Assembly (NCBI RefSeq): GCF_003711515.1
Contig: NW_021167083.1
Location: 2,057,048 to 2,121,047 of the forward strand
DNA length: 64,000 nucleotides
From: Sodiomyces alkalinus F11
Taxonomy: Eukaryota > Ascomycota > Sordariomycetes > Glomerellales > Plectosphaerellaceae
Reading direction: 5' to 3'
Shown: one piece after another, positions 11,501 to 23,440 of the stretch
Layout: each line of letters opens with the position of its first letter
Numbering within the stretch: position 1 is the stretch's first letter
The notes under the pieces: generated by a model
Databases searched by the model: none
Seen by the model: the letters and a program-made list of their open reading frames with translations, nothing else
Told to the model about the DNA's origin: nothing
Made by a program: the position numbers and the translations under genes

Positions 11501-13560
11501 GAAGATTAATCTAACGAAACGGCCGTAACCGGCGATACCGTCAAGATAGGATTATTATCCCCTGACTAATCGGTTCTTAAAGAGGAATTAACTACTACCA
11601 CCGCCGTTAATCCGGTATCTACGGCTCCTGCTACGGTAGAGCCACCTGCTATAGCTAAGTCTTTATAAACCTCTTCTTTTACTGCTATAGCTAACTAATC
11701 TGCTTCCACGAGTAGAAGAAACCGCCCTCCTATTATTCTAACCGCCACTACCGAAAGGCCTACTCGTAGTAGGCGTCTAACCGACCGTTATACCCCTCCT
11801 GCCTTTTATACCTTCTATAACCAGATTAAGATACCGAAGAAGCCGCTACTACGCCGCGATATACCTAAGGAGCCTCTAAACTAGTCTTAAGTGCTAAAGA
11901 GTCCCTATAAATTAGAATAGATTAAGACCGCCTTATAGAAGGTCGGCACGCTTAGGTTAATAGGCACCTTTAAACGGTAGGAATAGTCCTACTAGCAGGG
12001 GTATAGCTCGGGACTATCTAAATCAGTTCTAAGGCCACTAGACCTTAAATAGATTTTTAAGTATAAGGTCGATCCTACTAGTTACGTTAATAAGTTTAAG
12101 GCACGCCTATACGTTCGAGGGGATTAATAACTAAATAACTACCTTAACGCCTACGCCTCTACCCTCGCTGGAAGGACCTTTAGGTCGCTGATAGGTATTA
12201 TAGCCTACTTTGATCTTAAGACTCGGTAACTTAACGCCGTTAACGTATTCACTAATACCCTGCTTAACGAAGAGATCTATATTAAAGACCCTCCTGGTTA
12301 GTAGTTACTCTAGTTAGCTACGGGCCTTAAAGCCGATAATTAACTGGAGGACCTTTTAAAGTAACGCCCTCCTATATAACGTAAAGAGATTTAAAGGATA
12401 CGCCGCGCGTTATATAGCCTCCGCCGTTCCCTAAAGCTATAGCATTAATAGCTCTCTTCCGTACTAAGTAAATACGGTTTAAACTAATTAACCGAAGACG
12501 ATTATATCTTTAAGAATAAGGTCCTGATTACTTTCTTTTACGTTAACGATATTATCCTGATCTACCGTAAGGAATATTAATCTGCTGCTAATAATCTAGT
12601 ATAGTAGATATAGAAGAGCTTCTAAATCAGGGATCTAGGACTACTTAAGTGGTTCCTTAGAATCCGCGTAGGACGCGATCGTTAATAACGTAAGCTATGG
12701 TTATCGCTTAATAACTATATCACCGATAAGATAAAGGCGTTATAGGTGGATTATAGAGGTTATAGGGTTAAACGCCCTCTTTCTTATCCTAATATTCTAT
12801 AGCCTACCGACTAATAAGCCTCCGAAGAATTAATCTATCTATATCTTCGGAAGGTTAGTTCTATTAATTACGCCGCCTACTAGACCCGGCCTAACGTCTC
12901 TAAAGCCGCTTCGAGGCTTACCGAATTCAGCACTAACCCTTTAAAATAGTATCACGAAGCTGCCGATAGGTGCCTAAAGTATCTCGGCTCTATAAAGACC
13001 CTATGCCTCTACTTCGGACCACGTAAAGACTACTAAAAGCCTGCACTCTTCTATACCTCCGACACCGCCTTCGCGGATAATCGTAAGACTAGGTATAACT
13101 CGTAAGGTTATACGACCCTCCTCTTTAGGGGTTCTATAGACTAGAAGGCAAACAAGTAAATAAGTGTTATAACCTCTAATACTAAAACCGAGCTTATAGC
13201 ACTTTCTGCTACTACTAGGTAGTATATCGCGACGAGGCGTTTAATAAAGGACCTAACGTTAACCTTTAAGGAGGAACCACTAATAGTATACTACGATTAT
13301 TAATAGACTAAGCAGCTATTAGAATCTCTTAGACCGTAGGTTACCTTAAAATTAAAGTATCTCGCTATCCACGCCCTTTAGATCCAATAAATCGTTAAAA
13401 AGGGGACTGTCGCGATTAATTTGATCGCTACTAACGATATAGTTAGAGATAGCCTTATAAAGGTATAACCCCCGTAGAAACACAGGGCGTTTATATATCT
13501 ACTTAGTATAGAGGTCCCGCCGAAATAGGATTAAAGTAATTAATAGAGATAACGATCTTC
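8600..13560 (+). pseudogene. Copia-B gag-pol polyprotein (RIP-degraded)
   Basis: The + strand gives gag-like sequence from about 8,600, then a protease with IDSGTSRYITN (about 9,645-9,680). The integrase core reads VEVNLFSLNEAYNGIKVMML and NPKVECHGGVIFTIART (10,260-10,620), followed by RVYIGYLIGYESTNIYRI at about 10,865-10,915. The reverse transcriptase (12,110-12,680) has AYFDLKTRQLNAVNVFTNT and the box FFYVNDIILIY near 12,535. RNase H (12,850-13,480) has TRPNVSKAASRL and TSDTAFADN. It is nearly full length with a single consistent frame apart from RIP stops. The catalytic YVDD reads YVND. Confidence 0.9.
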
Positions 13561-13817
13561 TATTACGTTTTGATTAAAGGAAAACGGTTAATTAAAGGAA
13601 AACGGTTAATTAAAGGAAAACGGTTAATTAGACCGTTATTTTAAGTGTTTTTATACCCCTATAGACTATTATTTAGGTACTGCTTTTAATACTTTTTGAC
13701 TGCTTTTTGGCTTTAACGCCTTTAACACCGTTAATTAATATCTAGGCCTATTTTACCCTCGATTTATGGCTTTAAATTAAGCAGAACAGTCAGGATTAAT
13801 CCTGTAGTTCTGGGGTG

Positions 13818-14010
13818 TGTCAGATACCACAGCCACCATATCGGGATGTGATAAACCATATTGTGTTAGACGTATGGAGTACCTCGCTCCTATATATCCA
13901 CCCTTATTTCCCCTGCTTTTTCCGTATAGTTAGATATCCCCGTGAAGTATCACAAACTTCACTTAGATGAATACACACATAATTCCGCGTACCTTATTTG
14001 TGTTCTGACA
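13818..14010 (+). repeat. Copia-B 3' LTR, inner copy
   Basis: 193 bp, TGTCAGATACC to TTCTGACA, preceded by the polypurine-type tract TTCTGGGGTG. It is less RIP-mutated than the 5' LTR but more than the outer copy. Confidence 0.9.
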
Positions 14011-14042
14011 GTCAGGATCAATCCTGCAGTTCTGGGGGGGTG
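14011..14042 (+). repeat. 32-bp spacer duplicated from the end of the Copia-B internal region
   Basis: GTCAGGATCAATCCTGCAG and the following G run repeat the last 30 or so bases before the inner LTR (from about 13,788: GTCAGGATTAATCCTGTAG). The spacer plus LTR are therefore a tandem duplicate of the element's 3' end. Confidence 0.85.
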
Positions 14043-14235
14043 TGTCAGATGCCACAGCCACCTTATCGGGGTGTGACAAACCACATTGTGTCAGACGTGT
14101 GGAGTACCTCGCTCCTATGTATCCACCCTTATTTCCCCTGCTTTTTTCGTATAGTTAGACATCCCCGTGAAGTATCACAAACTTCACTTAGATAAATACA
14201 CACATAATTCCGCGTACATTATTTGTGTTCTGACA
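14043..14235 (+). repeat. Copia-B 3' LTR, outer copy (least mutated)
   Basis: 193 bp, TGTCAGATGCC to TTCTGACA. It keeps CpA and TpG at many positions where the other two copies have TpA, so it approximates the unmutated LTR. Confidence 0.9.
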
Positions 14236-17200
14236 TTTACCGTTTATATATAAACCCCCTTATATACCTTCTATTTATAGTAATAATTAAGGTTTAGTGC
14301 GCCTTCGCGCGCCCTAGCTACGGTTCCTAATCCGGGAGCTATATAGGTAGGGCTTTCCCCTATATACCTTCCTCCCTCGCGTGTATCGTAATCCCTAGGG
14401 TAGGTACGGAGGCGTAAATTAGGCGTAGCTACCGTTCTTATAGGGTTAATTTAGTAGGTCGGGTGATTCACAGGACTAATCTGGTAGATAGGTAATTTAT
14501 AGGGCTAATTCGGTATACCCCCCCTCCTTATAAATATCCCCCTCTTCTTCCTCTTTTTCTTTTTTCCTGTTTTCCCTTTTTAAGCTATTATCGTTAAAGG
14601 TAAGTGTTATATCCTCGGTGCGGTATATATACAAGCCCCGGGTAAGCCCGTATAAGACGGTCCGGGTGCTATTTAGCTATAGATACGGACTCCCCGGGAA
14701 CCCGGGGGCGCTCCGCGCTTATACCGCCCTCGTTACGCCGCCGCCTCCTTCTAATCCCCCTTCCCCTACTAGATACCTAAAAAAACCGCTACTCCTCAGA
14801 AAGGGGGCGCTAGCGCCGTAGCCTATAAGGGTAAAAGCCCGGCGGCCCCTAAGCCGCCCTATATAAGTTCCCCCTCCTTATTCGCGCTACGTAGGCGCTA
14901 CGTCCTTAATACGCGTAGTCTAACTAGTAAGCAGCCTAGTCTCTCTATACGATCGTCTCCGTATATCCCTTATATCGTTATATTAGCTCGTGATTACTAT
15001 ACTGCGCCCTATATAAACCCTCCCGGTAAGTTACCCTTCCCGATCCCGTATCTCGCCCGTAACGCCTACTCTACGCCTATCCTTCTAGCTAACCTCCTTT
15101 AAGGAGCTCGAGCTTATTATATTAAATACGTTAAGGGTATCCGAAATACCCGTATCTATACTCCTATAAGTCGCCCGGCCCCCTCCCCGGTACAATAGCG
15201 CTACGCTAACGCTACGCTATAGATTCCCTCGACTTACTAGGATACCGCCTAAGCTCCTATAACCGATATTACCGAGTATTAGTCCTCCGCTACTACCGTT
15301 ATAAGTCCCCCCGCGCTCCCCTTAAGCTACTCCCCCGCTATGCCCTCGCTCCTAATATATTCTCCTTTAGCGCTTTCGCTGTTTTAAGTTAGCTACTACT
15401 CGTTAGACGCGTGCCCTTTAAGCCTATTATACCGCCCTTCGTAATAGTAGCGCTAAAGCCGAATCTACGCCCTTATACCGCTATAGCTACGCCCGTATCG
15501 AAGAGATAGTAGAAGCCCTCCTAGTATATTTCGTGAGTCTTTTAATCCCCGCTATCGTATCGACCGCGCTACTAACCCGCCTCGCTAAACCTTCCCCTCC
15601 CCTTAGCCGGTAATCCTATTACCTTTACCACCGAGGATAAAGAAGAGAATAACGTTGATAATAAAGATACGGATATTACTATAGTGGATAGTAGAAAGAT
15701 CTCGGATAATACGTCCGATAAGGAGTAAGTCGGTAATAGGTAGTTAGTTACCTTTACGCTATAGTTACGCGGCCGTTTTACGACTATACTAATAATACCG
15801 AGTCCCTATCCTACCCGTTCTTATAATTTAGCCCCTTTATCTCTTCCGCGCTACGGTCCAGCGACTAAGTCTTAGCGTTTAGTTATCTCGCTATACGGAA
15901 GTCCGGTAACCGCCTTATTCTTAGGAACCAGCTTACTATACCGCCCATTATCCTTAGGTCCCGTAGTGCTAGTAACTAGTCGTGGTTTATTAGGGGTTAT
16001 AGTCCTATATCGCCCGCGATACCCCGTTATACCTCTAGCGGGATATCTTTACACTATAAGGCGATATATTCCGCTATATTTAGTCCTCCGTCCTTATACC
16101 GGTAGCGCGGTATCGCCGCGCCGGGTACTCCTCTCGTAAATAGAAATAACCGGAGGCCGATTTTCTCTATCCGGACCTATATAAGGATAAAGCTTTACGG
16201 TTTAGTAAGGTCCTTATACTGCTTAAACGTCTTGCCGTTAAACTAGGGCGTTTACGCGGCGGCGACGCTACTATATTATCGCGGTAAGGTTCCCTTCTAT
16301 CTAAATACCTACTCCTCCTTAAGACGCCTTTTCGGGTCTCTCCCTAGGAGCTATAACTCCGCCTTATACTTTTAGACCTCCTAGGACCTCGGGTAAGGCC
16401 TAGCCGCTCCCGCCCTTTACTTACGCTACGTGGCCGCTTTAGCGATTTATCGTACCTAGAGGATCGCCTATTCTGTTTAGGTGCCTACTATCCATATAAT
16501 CGCTCGTGCTATTAGGGCGTTATAGTATAAGTCTAATAGGGGACCCCGGCCTCCATTTTTACTACTTTTATAGCCGTAGCCCGGTACGCCCTAGTCACGA
16601 TATGTAGGTATTACGCTTACTCGCTGGCTAGTCCTTTTATCACCCCGCTAGGCTTTTCCCCCTTCCCTATTATCGTGTAGAAGGCAGCGGCCGTGTATAG
16701 TGCGGCGCTATGAATTACTATCTAGTATAGCTTACGCGCGTCCCCGATACGATAACCCCACACCGACGCTACGAGTCGCGTAAGCGCGTACTTTTAGGTA
16801 AGGAGTTTTGTTTTAGTCTTCGGATATAGGGCCTAAATATACGTTTCTAGTATAGGATAGCCCCGATGACCTTTATCTCTTTTATCTACGGCGCCGGCGC
16901 GCCCCCGAGGTTTCGTTCGAGTAGTGGCGGATCGCGTTTCTTCGTAAAATAGAGGAGCTCGTACTTTCGTGGTTTAAATCGTAGTCCGCTTCTCTACGAC
17001 TAGCTTTAGTAGATAGCCTAGGCACGTTTAAGGTGCGCCTATAGCGCGGCCTTATTACGCCCGAAGGCTAGGATATTCGTGTTATCGGCGAAGCCGACTA
17101 CCGCGTCCCGCGGTATCCGAATTAGTTCCGAGTAAAGGGTCCCGATAAATAGAATAAAGAGGATAGGGGAGAGGGGGGGTCCTTAGGGTACTTTAGCCCG

Positions 17201-17457
17201 GATATCTACCTATTATGCCGTGTCGCTGTCAAAGCGGAGGCGAGCCGTGCGTATAGTAAGGCATAATCGGGTCTATCTTATAATCTAGTCCGGGAAGCCG
17301 TATTAGGTGAGAGCCTTAAGGAGTTTCTGGTGCGGTACGGTGTCGAATACTCCCTGGATATCTAGCTTTAATTACGCTACGGTCCCGCCGCGCTCCCACG
17401 CCGCGTATACGCCTTCCGTTACCGCTCTGACCGCTACCGTTGTGTTACGGTGCCTCC
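14236..17457 (-). pseudogene. Tad1-like LINE pol: reverse transcriptase and C-terminal region
   Basis: Read on the - strand from 17,457: ERGGTVA*LKLDIQGVFDTV (17,390-17,330), HQKLLKALT*YGFPD, then PLSPILFILFIGTLYSEL (about 17,185-17,130) and the catalytic box AVVGFADNTNILAFGRN (about 17,105-17,055). FADN stands for FADD, the second Asp lost by TpG to TpA. Downstream come IKVIG near 16,870 and AALYTAAAFYTIIGKG near 16,690. The remaining 2 kb to 14,236 holds the C-terminal end and 3' UTR, which I cannot resolve. The endonuclease and ORF1 are absent because of the 5' truncation. Confidence 0.8.
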
Positions 17458-20275
17458 TATCTAATATAATAATCGATCTATACCTTTGGTTCTAGCCTTT
17501 ATAGGCGGTGCCTTTTAGCTTAGGTATCGCGCGTTTTTATAAAGGCTTTATAGCTATAAGCTTATAGGTGTATAAGGTTAGGTTAACGGCCGCGTAGGCC
17601 TTCGTATAGTGTCTTCTAATCGTTAATATATCGTGGCGTCCTATTATATAGATATATAATAGTCTTAAAGATCTTAGGCTAGATAGACGTGGGTAGATTA
17701 GCCCTAATCCTTATAGCCCTCGCCCTCCTTTGAACGATACCTTTAATCCGTTCTATAACGCCGTTTTAATCCTATAAATATAATAACGACGGCTAACCTT
17801 CTACCCCCTTAGTAGCGAGGAAAGTAATAACTTCTAGGTACTAAAGTATCTTAAAATCGGCCCGTAGAACGCGTGGCCTAACGTCGAATTAGGTCTTAAG
17901 TAGGGTAAAGAGGTCTTTTAATGCGTGTAGAATAAAGCCTTAGTCTCTTTTCTATAGGTAGTAATCCCATGTATAACCTATATACACGTCTATAACGAAT
18001 ATAATAGACTTATATAGGCCGCCTAGTGATTCCGACTCTTCTAGGTTATAAAAATTAATAGCTAGGGCCTCTCCGGGCTTTAACGGGTAAAGAGATAGTA
18101 TCTGCCATATCTACGCAGGCACTTACGATTACCTATACGCGTTATAGTCTGTTATACGTAGTCCTTTTATATTTACCCCCTAAATAGCGTCGACAATCTT
18201 TATAAGAGCGTCGGTGCCGTAGTGGCTAAGGCATTTATACTACTGTTATACTATAGTCTTCTACGGTTACCGCGGTTATCGTGATCTTCTATACGGGTTA
18301 TCGCGGGGGTGCTTTACGAAGACCGCGAATGCGGTAGCGGCCGTAGCTTCCGCGCGCTCGATTATATACTAGCTATAAGTATTTAGTACCTTATAGATAG
18401 GCCGGTTATCGGCGGAGCTAATAATAGTATTGTTTACGGTATCCTAGTAGTAGCCTTATAGGCGTAGCTAGCGTTCTAAGACGATATTAGTAACGGATTC
18501 CTTATAGTATACGATATCACGGAGGCGTAGTAGCCTTTTTATATCTAATAGAGATTATACCCGTAGCTTAACGTCTCCGTACCTAAGGATAGAAGCCTTA
18601 TAAGTACCCACCTAAAAGGATAAAGATAAAGTATCCGTGGGTAGTCTAACGGCTATAAAACGGCCTTAATTATTAAAGATATAGATTAATAATCCTAAGT
18701 CTAGGATTGCGTAGTATAATAGCGCTCTAGCTTAGTTGATAGAACGGGATACCCCTTATTCTTATTATAATCTTAATAGTATCGTTATATAACGGCACGC
18801 TACTCTCTAGGTTAGGTAAGCGCCTAGTCTCCCCGTCGCGGTAACGGATAAGTCTGTATAAACTATTATAATAGGCGTAGGATTATAGAGTTAATCTTCC
18901 TAGACTTCCTCTACCTTATTAGCGGTAATAGCTACCACTTCCCGCCTCTTCTATATCGCGGTATCCACACGGCTCTTAAAACTATAATTACGTATCTTCT
19001 TTTCTATAATCTTCGTAATATCTTTACAGCCACACCAGGTATAAGGGCGTATATCCGGCCTTATATACTGATAGGCGGTGGTAGTATAGGTATTTTCGTA
19101 TATCTTATAAGGCCTCCTTGTTACGGGAGGGATAGCCTTTACGGACGTATTACTATAAGGGCGCTTCTTATTATTATCGTTATTAGCAGTATCCTTAGTA
19201 TCAGGGAGGTTCCTAAGGGTATTAAAAGTGCCTCTCCTGACTCTAGGCTTTATAGCGGTGAATTATAGGCTCTTTATATTACTAAGAACCGCCCTTAAAG
19301 CCTTTATAAAGTCGTTAATCGTTAGCTTATTTTCCGTAATCTTATCGTAGTTATTTACTAGGTAGTTATTACTCTATTCCTAGGTAATAGGTCTAATAGC
19401 TTTTAACGCGTCTTCTACCTGATAGTCCGCGCTTAATAGCTCTAAAATACCTATATATTTATAGTGTATTATCGCTATTTTCTAGCTTATAACCTAGCCG
19501 TCTATATCCTTAGGTATAGCCTTTATAGGCGTGGTATATCGTCGATATAAGACTAAGGCTTCCTTACGGAGGTCTATAGGGGTCGGTCCTATATACGCGT
19601 ATAGGAGAGTAATTTACGCCCGTAGGTTATTTACGGTATTATCCTATAGCTAGGCGAGGAGGCTACGTAATATAGTATAGACGGTCCTTTCGATATAGGA
19701 GCGTACCTCGTTAAATTCCTTTTACTATATATCGTTATCTGCCTTATCCTCACAGTATACGCGGCGATCTTATAGGTAGCGCGTACGCCCCTTTTCGGAG
19801 AGGTCGTCGATAGATATAGGCGTCCTGGTTAGTGGTTCTTTCGTTACGGCCGTAGCCTTCCGGCGGGCGGCCGTCTTCTTCTTACCAGCGGCCATAGCCG
19901 CTATAGCCGCCGTGGTAACAGCGGCATTAGTGGTATCGGTTACCTTATCGCTTAGCTTGAGATTAAGGTAGTTATCCTAGTAGGAGGCAGATTTACCGTA
20001 TGCGGCACGCTCCTATACTACTTAATCCCTTTGATTAATAATGGTAATAGCGGCCGCTTTCTATTCGGCGTTAGATATATTAGAAGATATCTTTACTAGT
20101 TTATCGTTTATCGGTTAATTAATTAATAGGTTAGTTAATTAATCTCTTAATTACTCTAATCAGGTCGATAGTAGTTACTTAAGAGTGCTTATATAGACGT
20201 GATTACTTTTTATAGTAGAATAGGGGTAGCCTTATTAATATTTATTGTTTAGGCGTTATAAACCGGGCTTATAAC
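17458..20275 (-). pseudogene. Copia-A1 gag, protease and integrase
   Basis: On the - strand gag begins near 20,100 and runs through 19,000. A GAG-pre-integrase segment (YKCLSHYGTDALIKIVDAI) lies at about 18,240, then VPAQIWQIPSLYPLKPGEAL near 18,110, and integrase core FVIDVYIGYTWDYYLQKRD near 17,970 and QDQNGVIERIKGIVQ near 17,755 (Q is inferred where a stop now stands). The C-terminal KRAIPKLKGTAYKG runs into 17,458, where the LINE interrupts it. The frame resumes at 7,548. Collinear and homologous with 50,755-52,320 in Copia-A3. Confidence 0.8.
20263..20275 (-). promoter_or_regulatory. Copia-A1 primer-binding site
   Basis: The - strand reads GTTATAAGCCCGG immediately after the 5' LTR, identical in the core to the sites of Copia-B and Copia-C, matching the anticodon arm of tRNA-Met(CAU) after one RIP change. 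Confidence 0.7.
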
Positions 20276-20541
20276 TATCGCACGTTAAATAGGCACTTAG
20301 ATAATTAACTTAGTAAAACAGAAATCTCGTGTGTGTGTATTATATTAAGTTATATCTACGTGCGTCTCTTATACCGTTAATTTAGGTGGTGAAGACTCTA
20401 TTATAGGTACTATATTATTTAGATCCTATCTGGTCTTCTCCGGTATCCGCCCCTATTATATCCTAATACCTAAGGTCCGAAGCCCTTAATTAGGCATAGA
20501 TCCCCTATAGACCACGTCGTGGTCCGTGTGCCTATACTATA
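20276..20541 (-). repeat. Copia-A1 5' LTR
   Basis: 266 bp, + strand start TATCGCACGTTAAATAGG, end CCTATACTATA. It is about 20 bp shorter than the 3' LTR because of small indels around 20,470-20,500. Confidence 0.8.
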
Positions 20542-20549
20542 GGTAGAGG

Positions 20550-23440
20550 TCGGGGGTGCGGCTCTATGGGGCTAGGCTTACTGCTTTATCAGCGTGGGCG
20601 CACGGGCCACGTTAGACTTTTCCCCCGTACGCGGTGGAGCTATAAACCTATTTCCAGGTATTTTCGCACTTATAATATGCCTAAATTAGCGCCTACGCGA
20701 TACAGGGCTACGGATAGGCGAATAGGGCGTAAAAAGAGCTATCGATTAATATAGGTTTCGAGTGATTTAGGGAGTTTACGCGTACAACGTAGGTCCCCCC
20801 ACGTGAGTTATAAGAAGAATATCATGGATTCGATCGTTTTAGCGTAATAGCGGTACTAATAAGGGGTCTAACGGTATACCCCCTTGTATTCGTGCTTATT
20901 TCTATAATCGCCAAAAGAGGTTATTATTCTTCCTAGTTTTATATAGTAGGTGCTATTAGTATAGCCGCTTCGCTAGCGCTATAGCCTTATCGCGGCGCCT
21001 CTCCGCTTCCTAGTACTTATCCTAGTAGTTCCGGGACTTTCTAGATATATATCTACGGTAGAGGTGCCTTACTTCCTAGGTAAGGGCGGTTAACTCCGCG
21101 TTCTACTAAGGGGTAGGTAGGAGTCTAGGGGTACGCCCGCGGCGGCGCTATATAGTCTTATCGGCTATAAATCTAAAGTCCCCGATTAGGTTATCTAATA
21201 CTAAGTCGATATCTCCTAGTATTATAAGGAGGCCGGTCTACTATAATTATATAGCTATAAGCTAAGGGACTTATAAGGGGTTAAAGTCCTTCTAGACTTA
21301 GCGGGGCCCGCCTAAATCCCGTGGTAGTATCGTCGTAGTGCTTAGCGTAGTATTTATCTCTATATAGATTTAGGCCGTCTATAAGTAGTAGTCTAACCCG
21401 ATAATAGTGTTATTAGGGCCGCCGAAATTATAGCGGAGCCCCTATATCGCCTATATAAGGTTAATAGTACTAGTACGCTGGCACGGGCGGTACTACATAG
21501 GAGTCCCGGGGGGGTTACAAAGTCTAGGTTCTACTAAGTCGTAAGGGTAAGTAGGGTATCGGCCCGGGGGTAATAACACAGTAGCTATAACTATAAGGGG
21601 TAGTATAGGTTAAAGTCTCCTATAAGAATATAATAGCCCTACGGCAATACTATATCGAATATATCTTATAGGGGTATATTCTAGGGGATCCTAGCTAACT
21701 AGTAATTCTCTAAGTAGATTAACTAGATTATAAGGGCGTTATCTCTAGTCCTAAATATAACCGCGTAGGTATTATAGTAGGCTCGCCACGTCCACGTATA
21801 TAGCGGGTATCTCTTATATATATACAGGAGGGCGCGGCCTCCTCCCTATATTAGCCGGTATACCCCCTAAAAAGGGCAGGTAAGGCTTTTTATAACGGGG
21901 TTAAGGCCGGGTTCCTGGATTACTATTATATCGTACTCGGCGTAGCACCAAAGCGGGAGGTCCCGTTACGCCTAACTCCTCCCTATATTCTATAAAAGGG
22001 TATAGATTCTTATTAGTTAGTAGGGGGCAGGGTTACGATAATATACCCGGTATAACTGGGGTTTAGTCCTAGCTGTATAGCTCCTATTACGGTACCTTAC
22101 TAACCCCGCGGGGGATTATATGGGCGCTTATTAGGCCCGGTATCAGGGAGCCCTTCTATCCTCTAATCCTTTTCGGGGGGTATTCTAAGCCCCTATAAAG
22201 GGGCTAGTCTAAGTCCTAGGCGATAATACGCGGGGGGAAGATCTACGGCTACCGTGGGTATACCGTTTTAATCTAACGGGTAATATCGAAGTCTTTAGCT
22301 CGGTATTTATACGCTTCGCGAGTTTTCTTAGCCTTTTTCCTTAATAATTAGTATAAGTCGTTAAAAGTAATATAGTCTCCGATATAGGCGGTATAATAAC
22401 GGGAGCGGCCGGGCGTTATAGCGTTATAGTATCCTAGCCCTTATAGGTACGCCGATTTAGGCTTAGCGTAGTAGCAGTATACCCTCTTTACCGTAGGGTA
22501 GCTATTAGCCCTATAGCTAAAGTATAGGTATTTATGGTACCTTAGGGGGCTAAGGTTAGGATTATATAGTGTATAGATAACTGCCTCCTTTACAGAGGAG
22601 GGTATTCCGGATAAGGTTTACTACCCCTTTCAGTAAAGCCGATTCGATAAGGAGGAGCGCTACCTTACCGGTACTATAACGGGGTACTTATTATTATGCT
22701 TAGAGGAATTTAGCCTTAGGGTTTATATCTTATAAGGATACTAGTAGGTCCTCCTCGGATAGGGCCTTAACGACCTCTTAGGGAATAGCCTTAGTAAGCG
22801 TAGGGTAGGTTTATACGGCTAGGGTAGCTCCTTTACTAAAGGCCTTCTTAACCTATTATTCCTTATAGGTAGTCTACTACTATACCTCTTCGGTAAAGGT
22901 AAGGTAAATATCTCTACTAGGTAGCTTCTATACCGTTACGGTATTATAGCGGGTAGTTATAGCGTTTATAGCTTAAATAATTTCCTTTAGAGTCCTGGCT
23001 CTAAGGGGCTAGTCTTCGGGGAGGGTTCCTTAGCGGGCTATTAATTCCTAGTAATACCTAGCGGGGATTACTTTAAGGGGGGCGGGGTCCCGGAACGGCG
23101 CCGCTACGGGTACTCAGGCTATAATATTAGCCTAGGTCTCTTTTATACTACTTATTCTTTTTTAGAGTTCCTCACGGATAATATAGCAGACGGATATATA
23201 TAGGTATACTAGCGGTAGCGTGTCGGCGTTATTACGGGTACTGCGTATCGTGATTAATTCTTTTATTAGCTCTATAACCTATTTCATCGTATTTCTATTA
23301 GCTACTAAGGCCTAAATTTCGGCCTTAATATTAGCTACACTTAGTTCCGGGGGGCGTAGTAGTCCGCTTTTAGTCTTATATCGGTTCCGCGCTATATCCT
23401 GCTTTAGGAGGGGGGGAGCGCTTATATTACGAAAAGTGAA
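20550..23440 (-). pseudogene. Tad1-like LINE, ORF1 zinc-knuckle protein and AP endonuclease (LINE-2)
   Basis: On the - strand the order is ORF1 then endonuclease. ORF1 lies at about 23,400-22,250, with a degenerate CCHC cluster near 22,520-22,430 where YFSYRANSYPTVKR probably descends from a CxxC..H.C knuckle, followed by KKAKKTREAYKYRAKDFD. Endonuclease-like sequence lies at about 22,000-20,850. No reverse transcriptase follows, since the element stops where the Copia-A1 LTR begins. Stops and C-to-Y changes are RIP-like. The endonuclease call rests on order and weak motifs. The 62-codon + strand frame at 20,566-20,754 is not credible as a gene. Confidence 0.55.

Larger units (their letters stand above)
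7992..14235 (+). mobile_element. Copia-B, complete Ty1/copia element with a duplicated 3' LTR
   Basis: A + strand copia element with three 193-bp LTR copies: 7,992-8,184 (5'), 13,818-14,010 and 14,043-14,235 (3'). The internal region encodes gag, protease, integrase, reverse transcriptase and RNase H in copia order. The outer flanks are TCTAC (7,987-7,991) and TTTAC (14,236-14,240), a candidate 5-bp target duplication with one mismatch. It is inserted in the 3' part of the LINE. Confidence 0.9.
7549..17457 (-). mobile_element. 5'-truncated Tad1-like LINE inserted in Copia-A1
   Basis: The LINE lies on the - strand. Its 5' end breaks inside the reverse transcriptase at 17,457, and its 3' end is a (TAA)n-type tail on the - strand, seen as a TTA run at 7,549-7,564. 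It is flanked by an 11-bp target duplication. 5' truncation plus simple-repeat tail plus target duplication is the classic product of target-primed reverse transcription. It is itself interrupted by Copia-B (7,992-14,235). Confidence 0.8.
4491..20541 (-). mobile_element. Copia-A1, full-length Ty1/copia element split by nested insertions
   Basis: A complete copia element on the - strand: 3' LTR at 4,491-4,777, internal part in two pieces (4,778-7,548 and 17,458-20,275), 5' LTR at 20,276-20,541. The pieces join when the LINE at 7,549-17,457 is removed. The uninterrupted relative at 47,690-52,320 shows exactly this continuity: TATCCAACGTAATAAC there corresponds to TATCTAATATA on both sides of the insert here. 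Summed length is about 6.1 kb. Every coding segment carries RIP-type stops, so the element is dead. Confidence 0.85.

Noticed and set aside
14618..14821. 67-codon + strand frame
   Set aside because: It is antisense to the 3' part of the LINE and Pro/Arg-rich from GC-rich composition.
17458..18200. First read as continuation of the LINE reverse transcriptase upstream of 17,457
   Set aside because: The translation is a copia integrase end, collinear with Copia-A3, and the 11-bp duplication marks the LINE border at 17,457/17,458.
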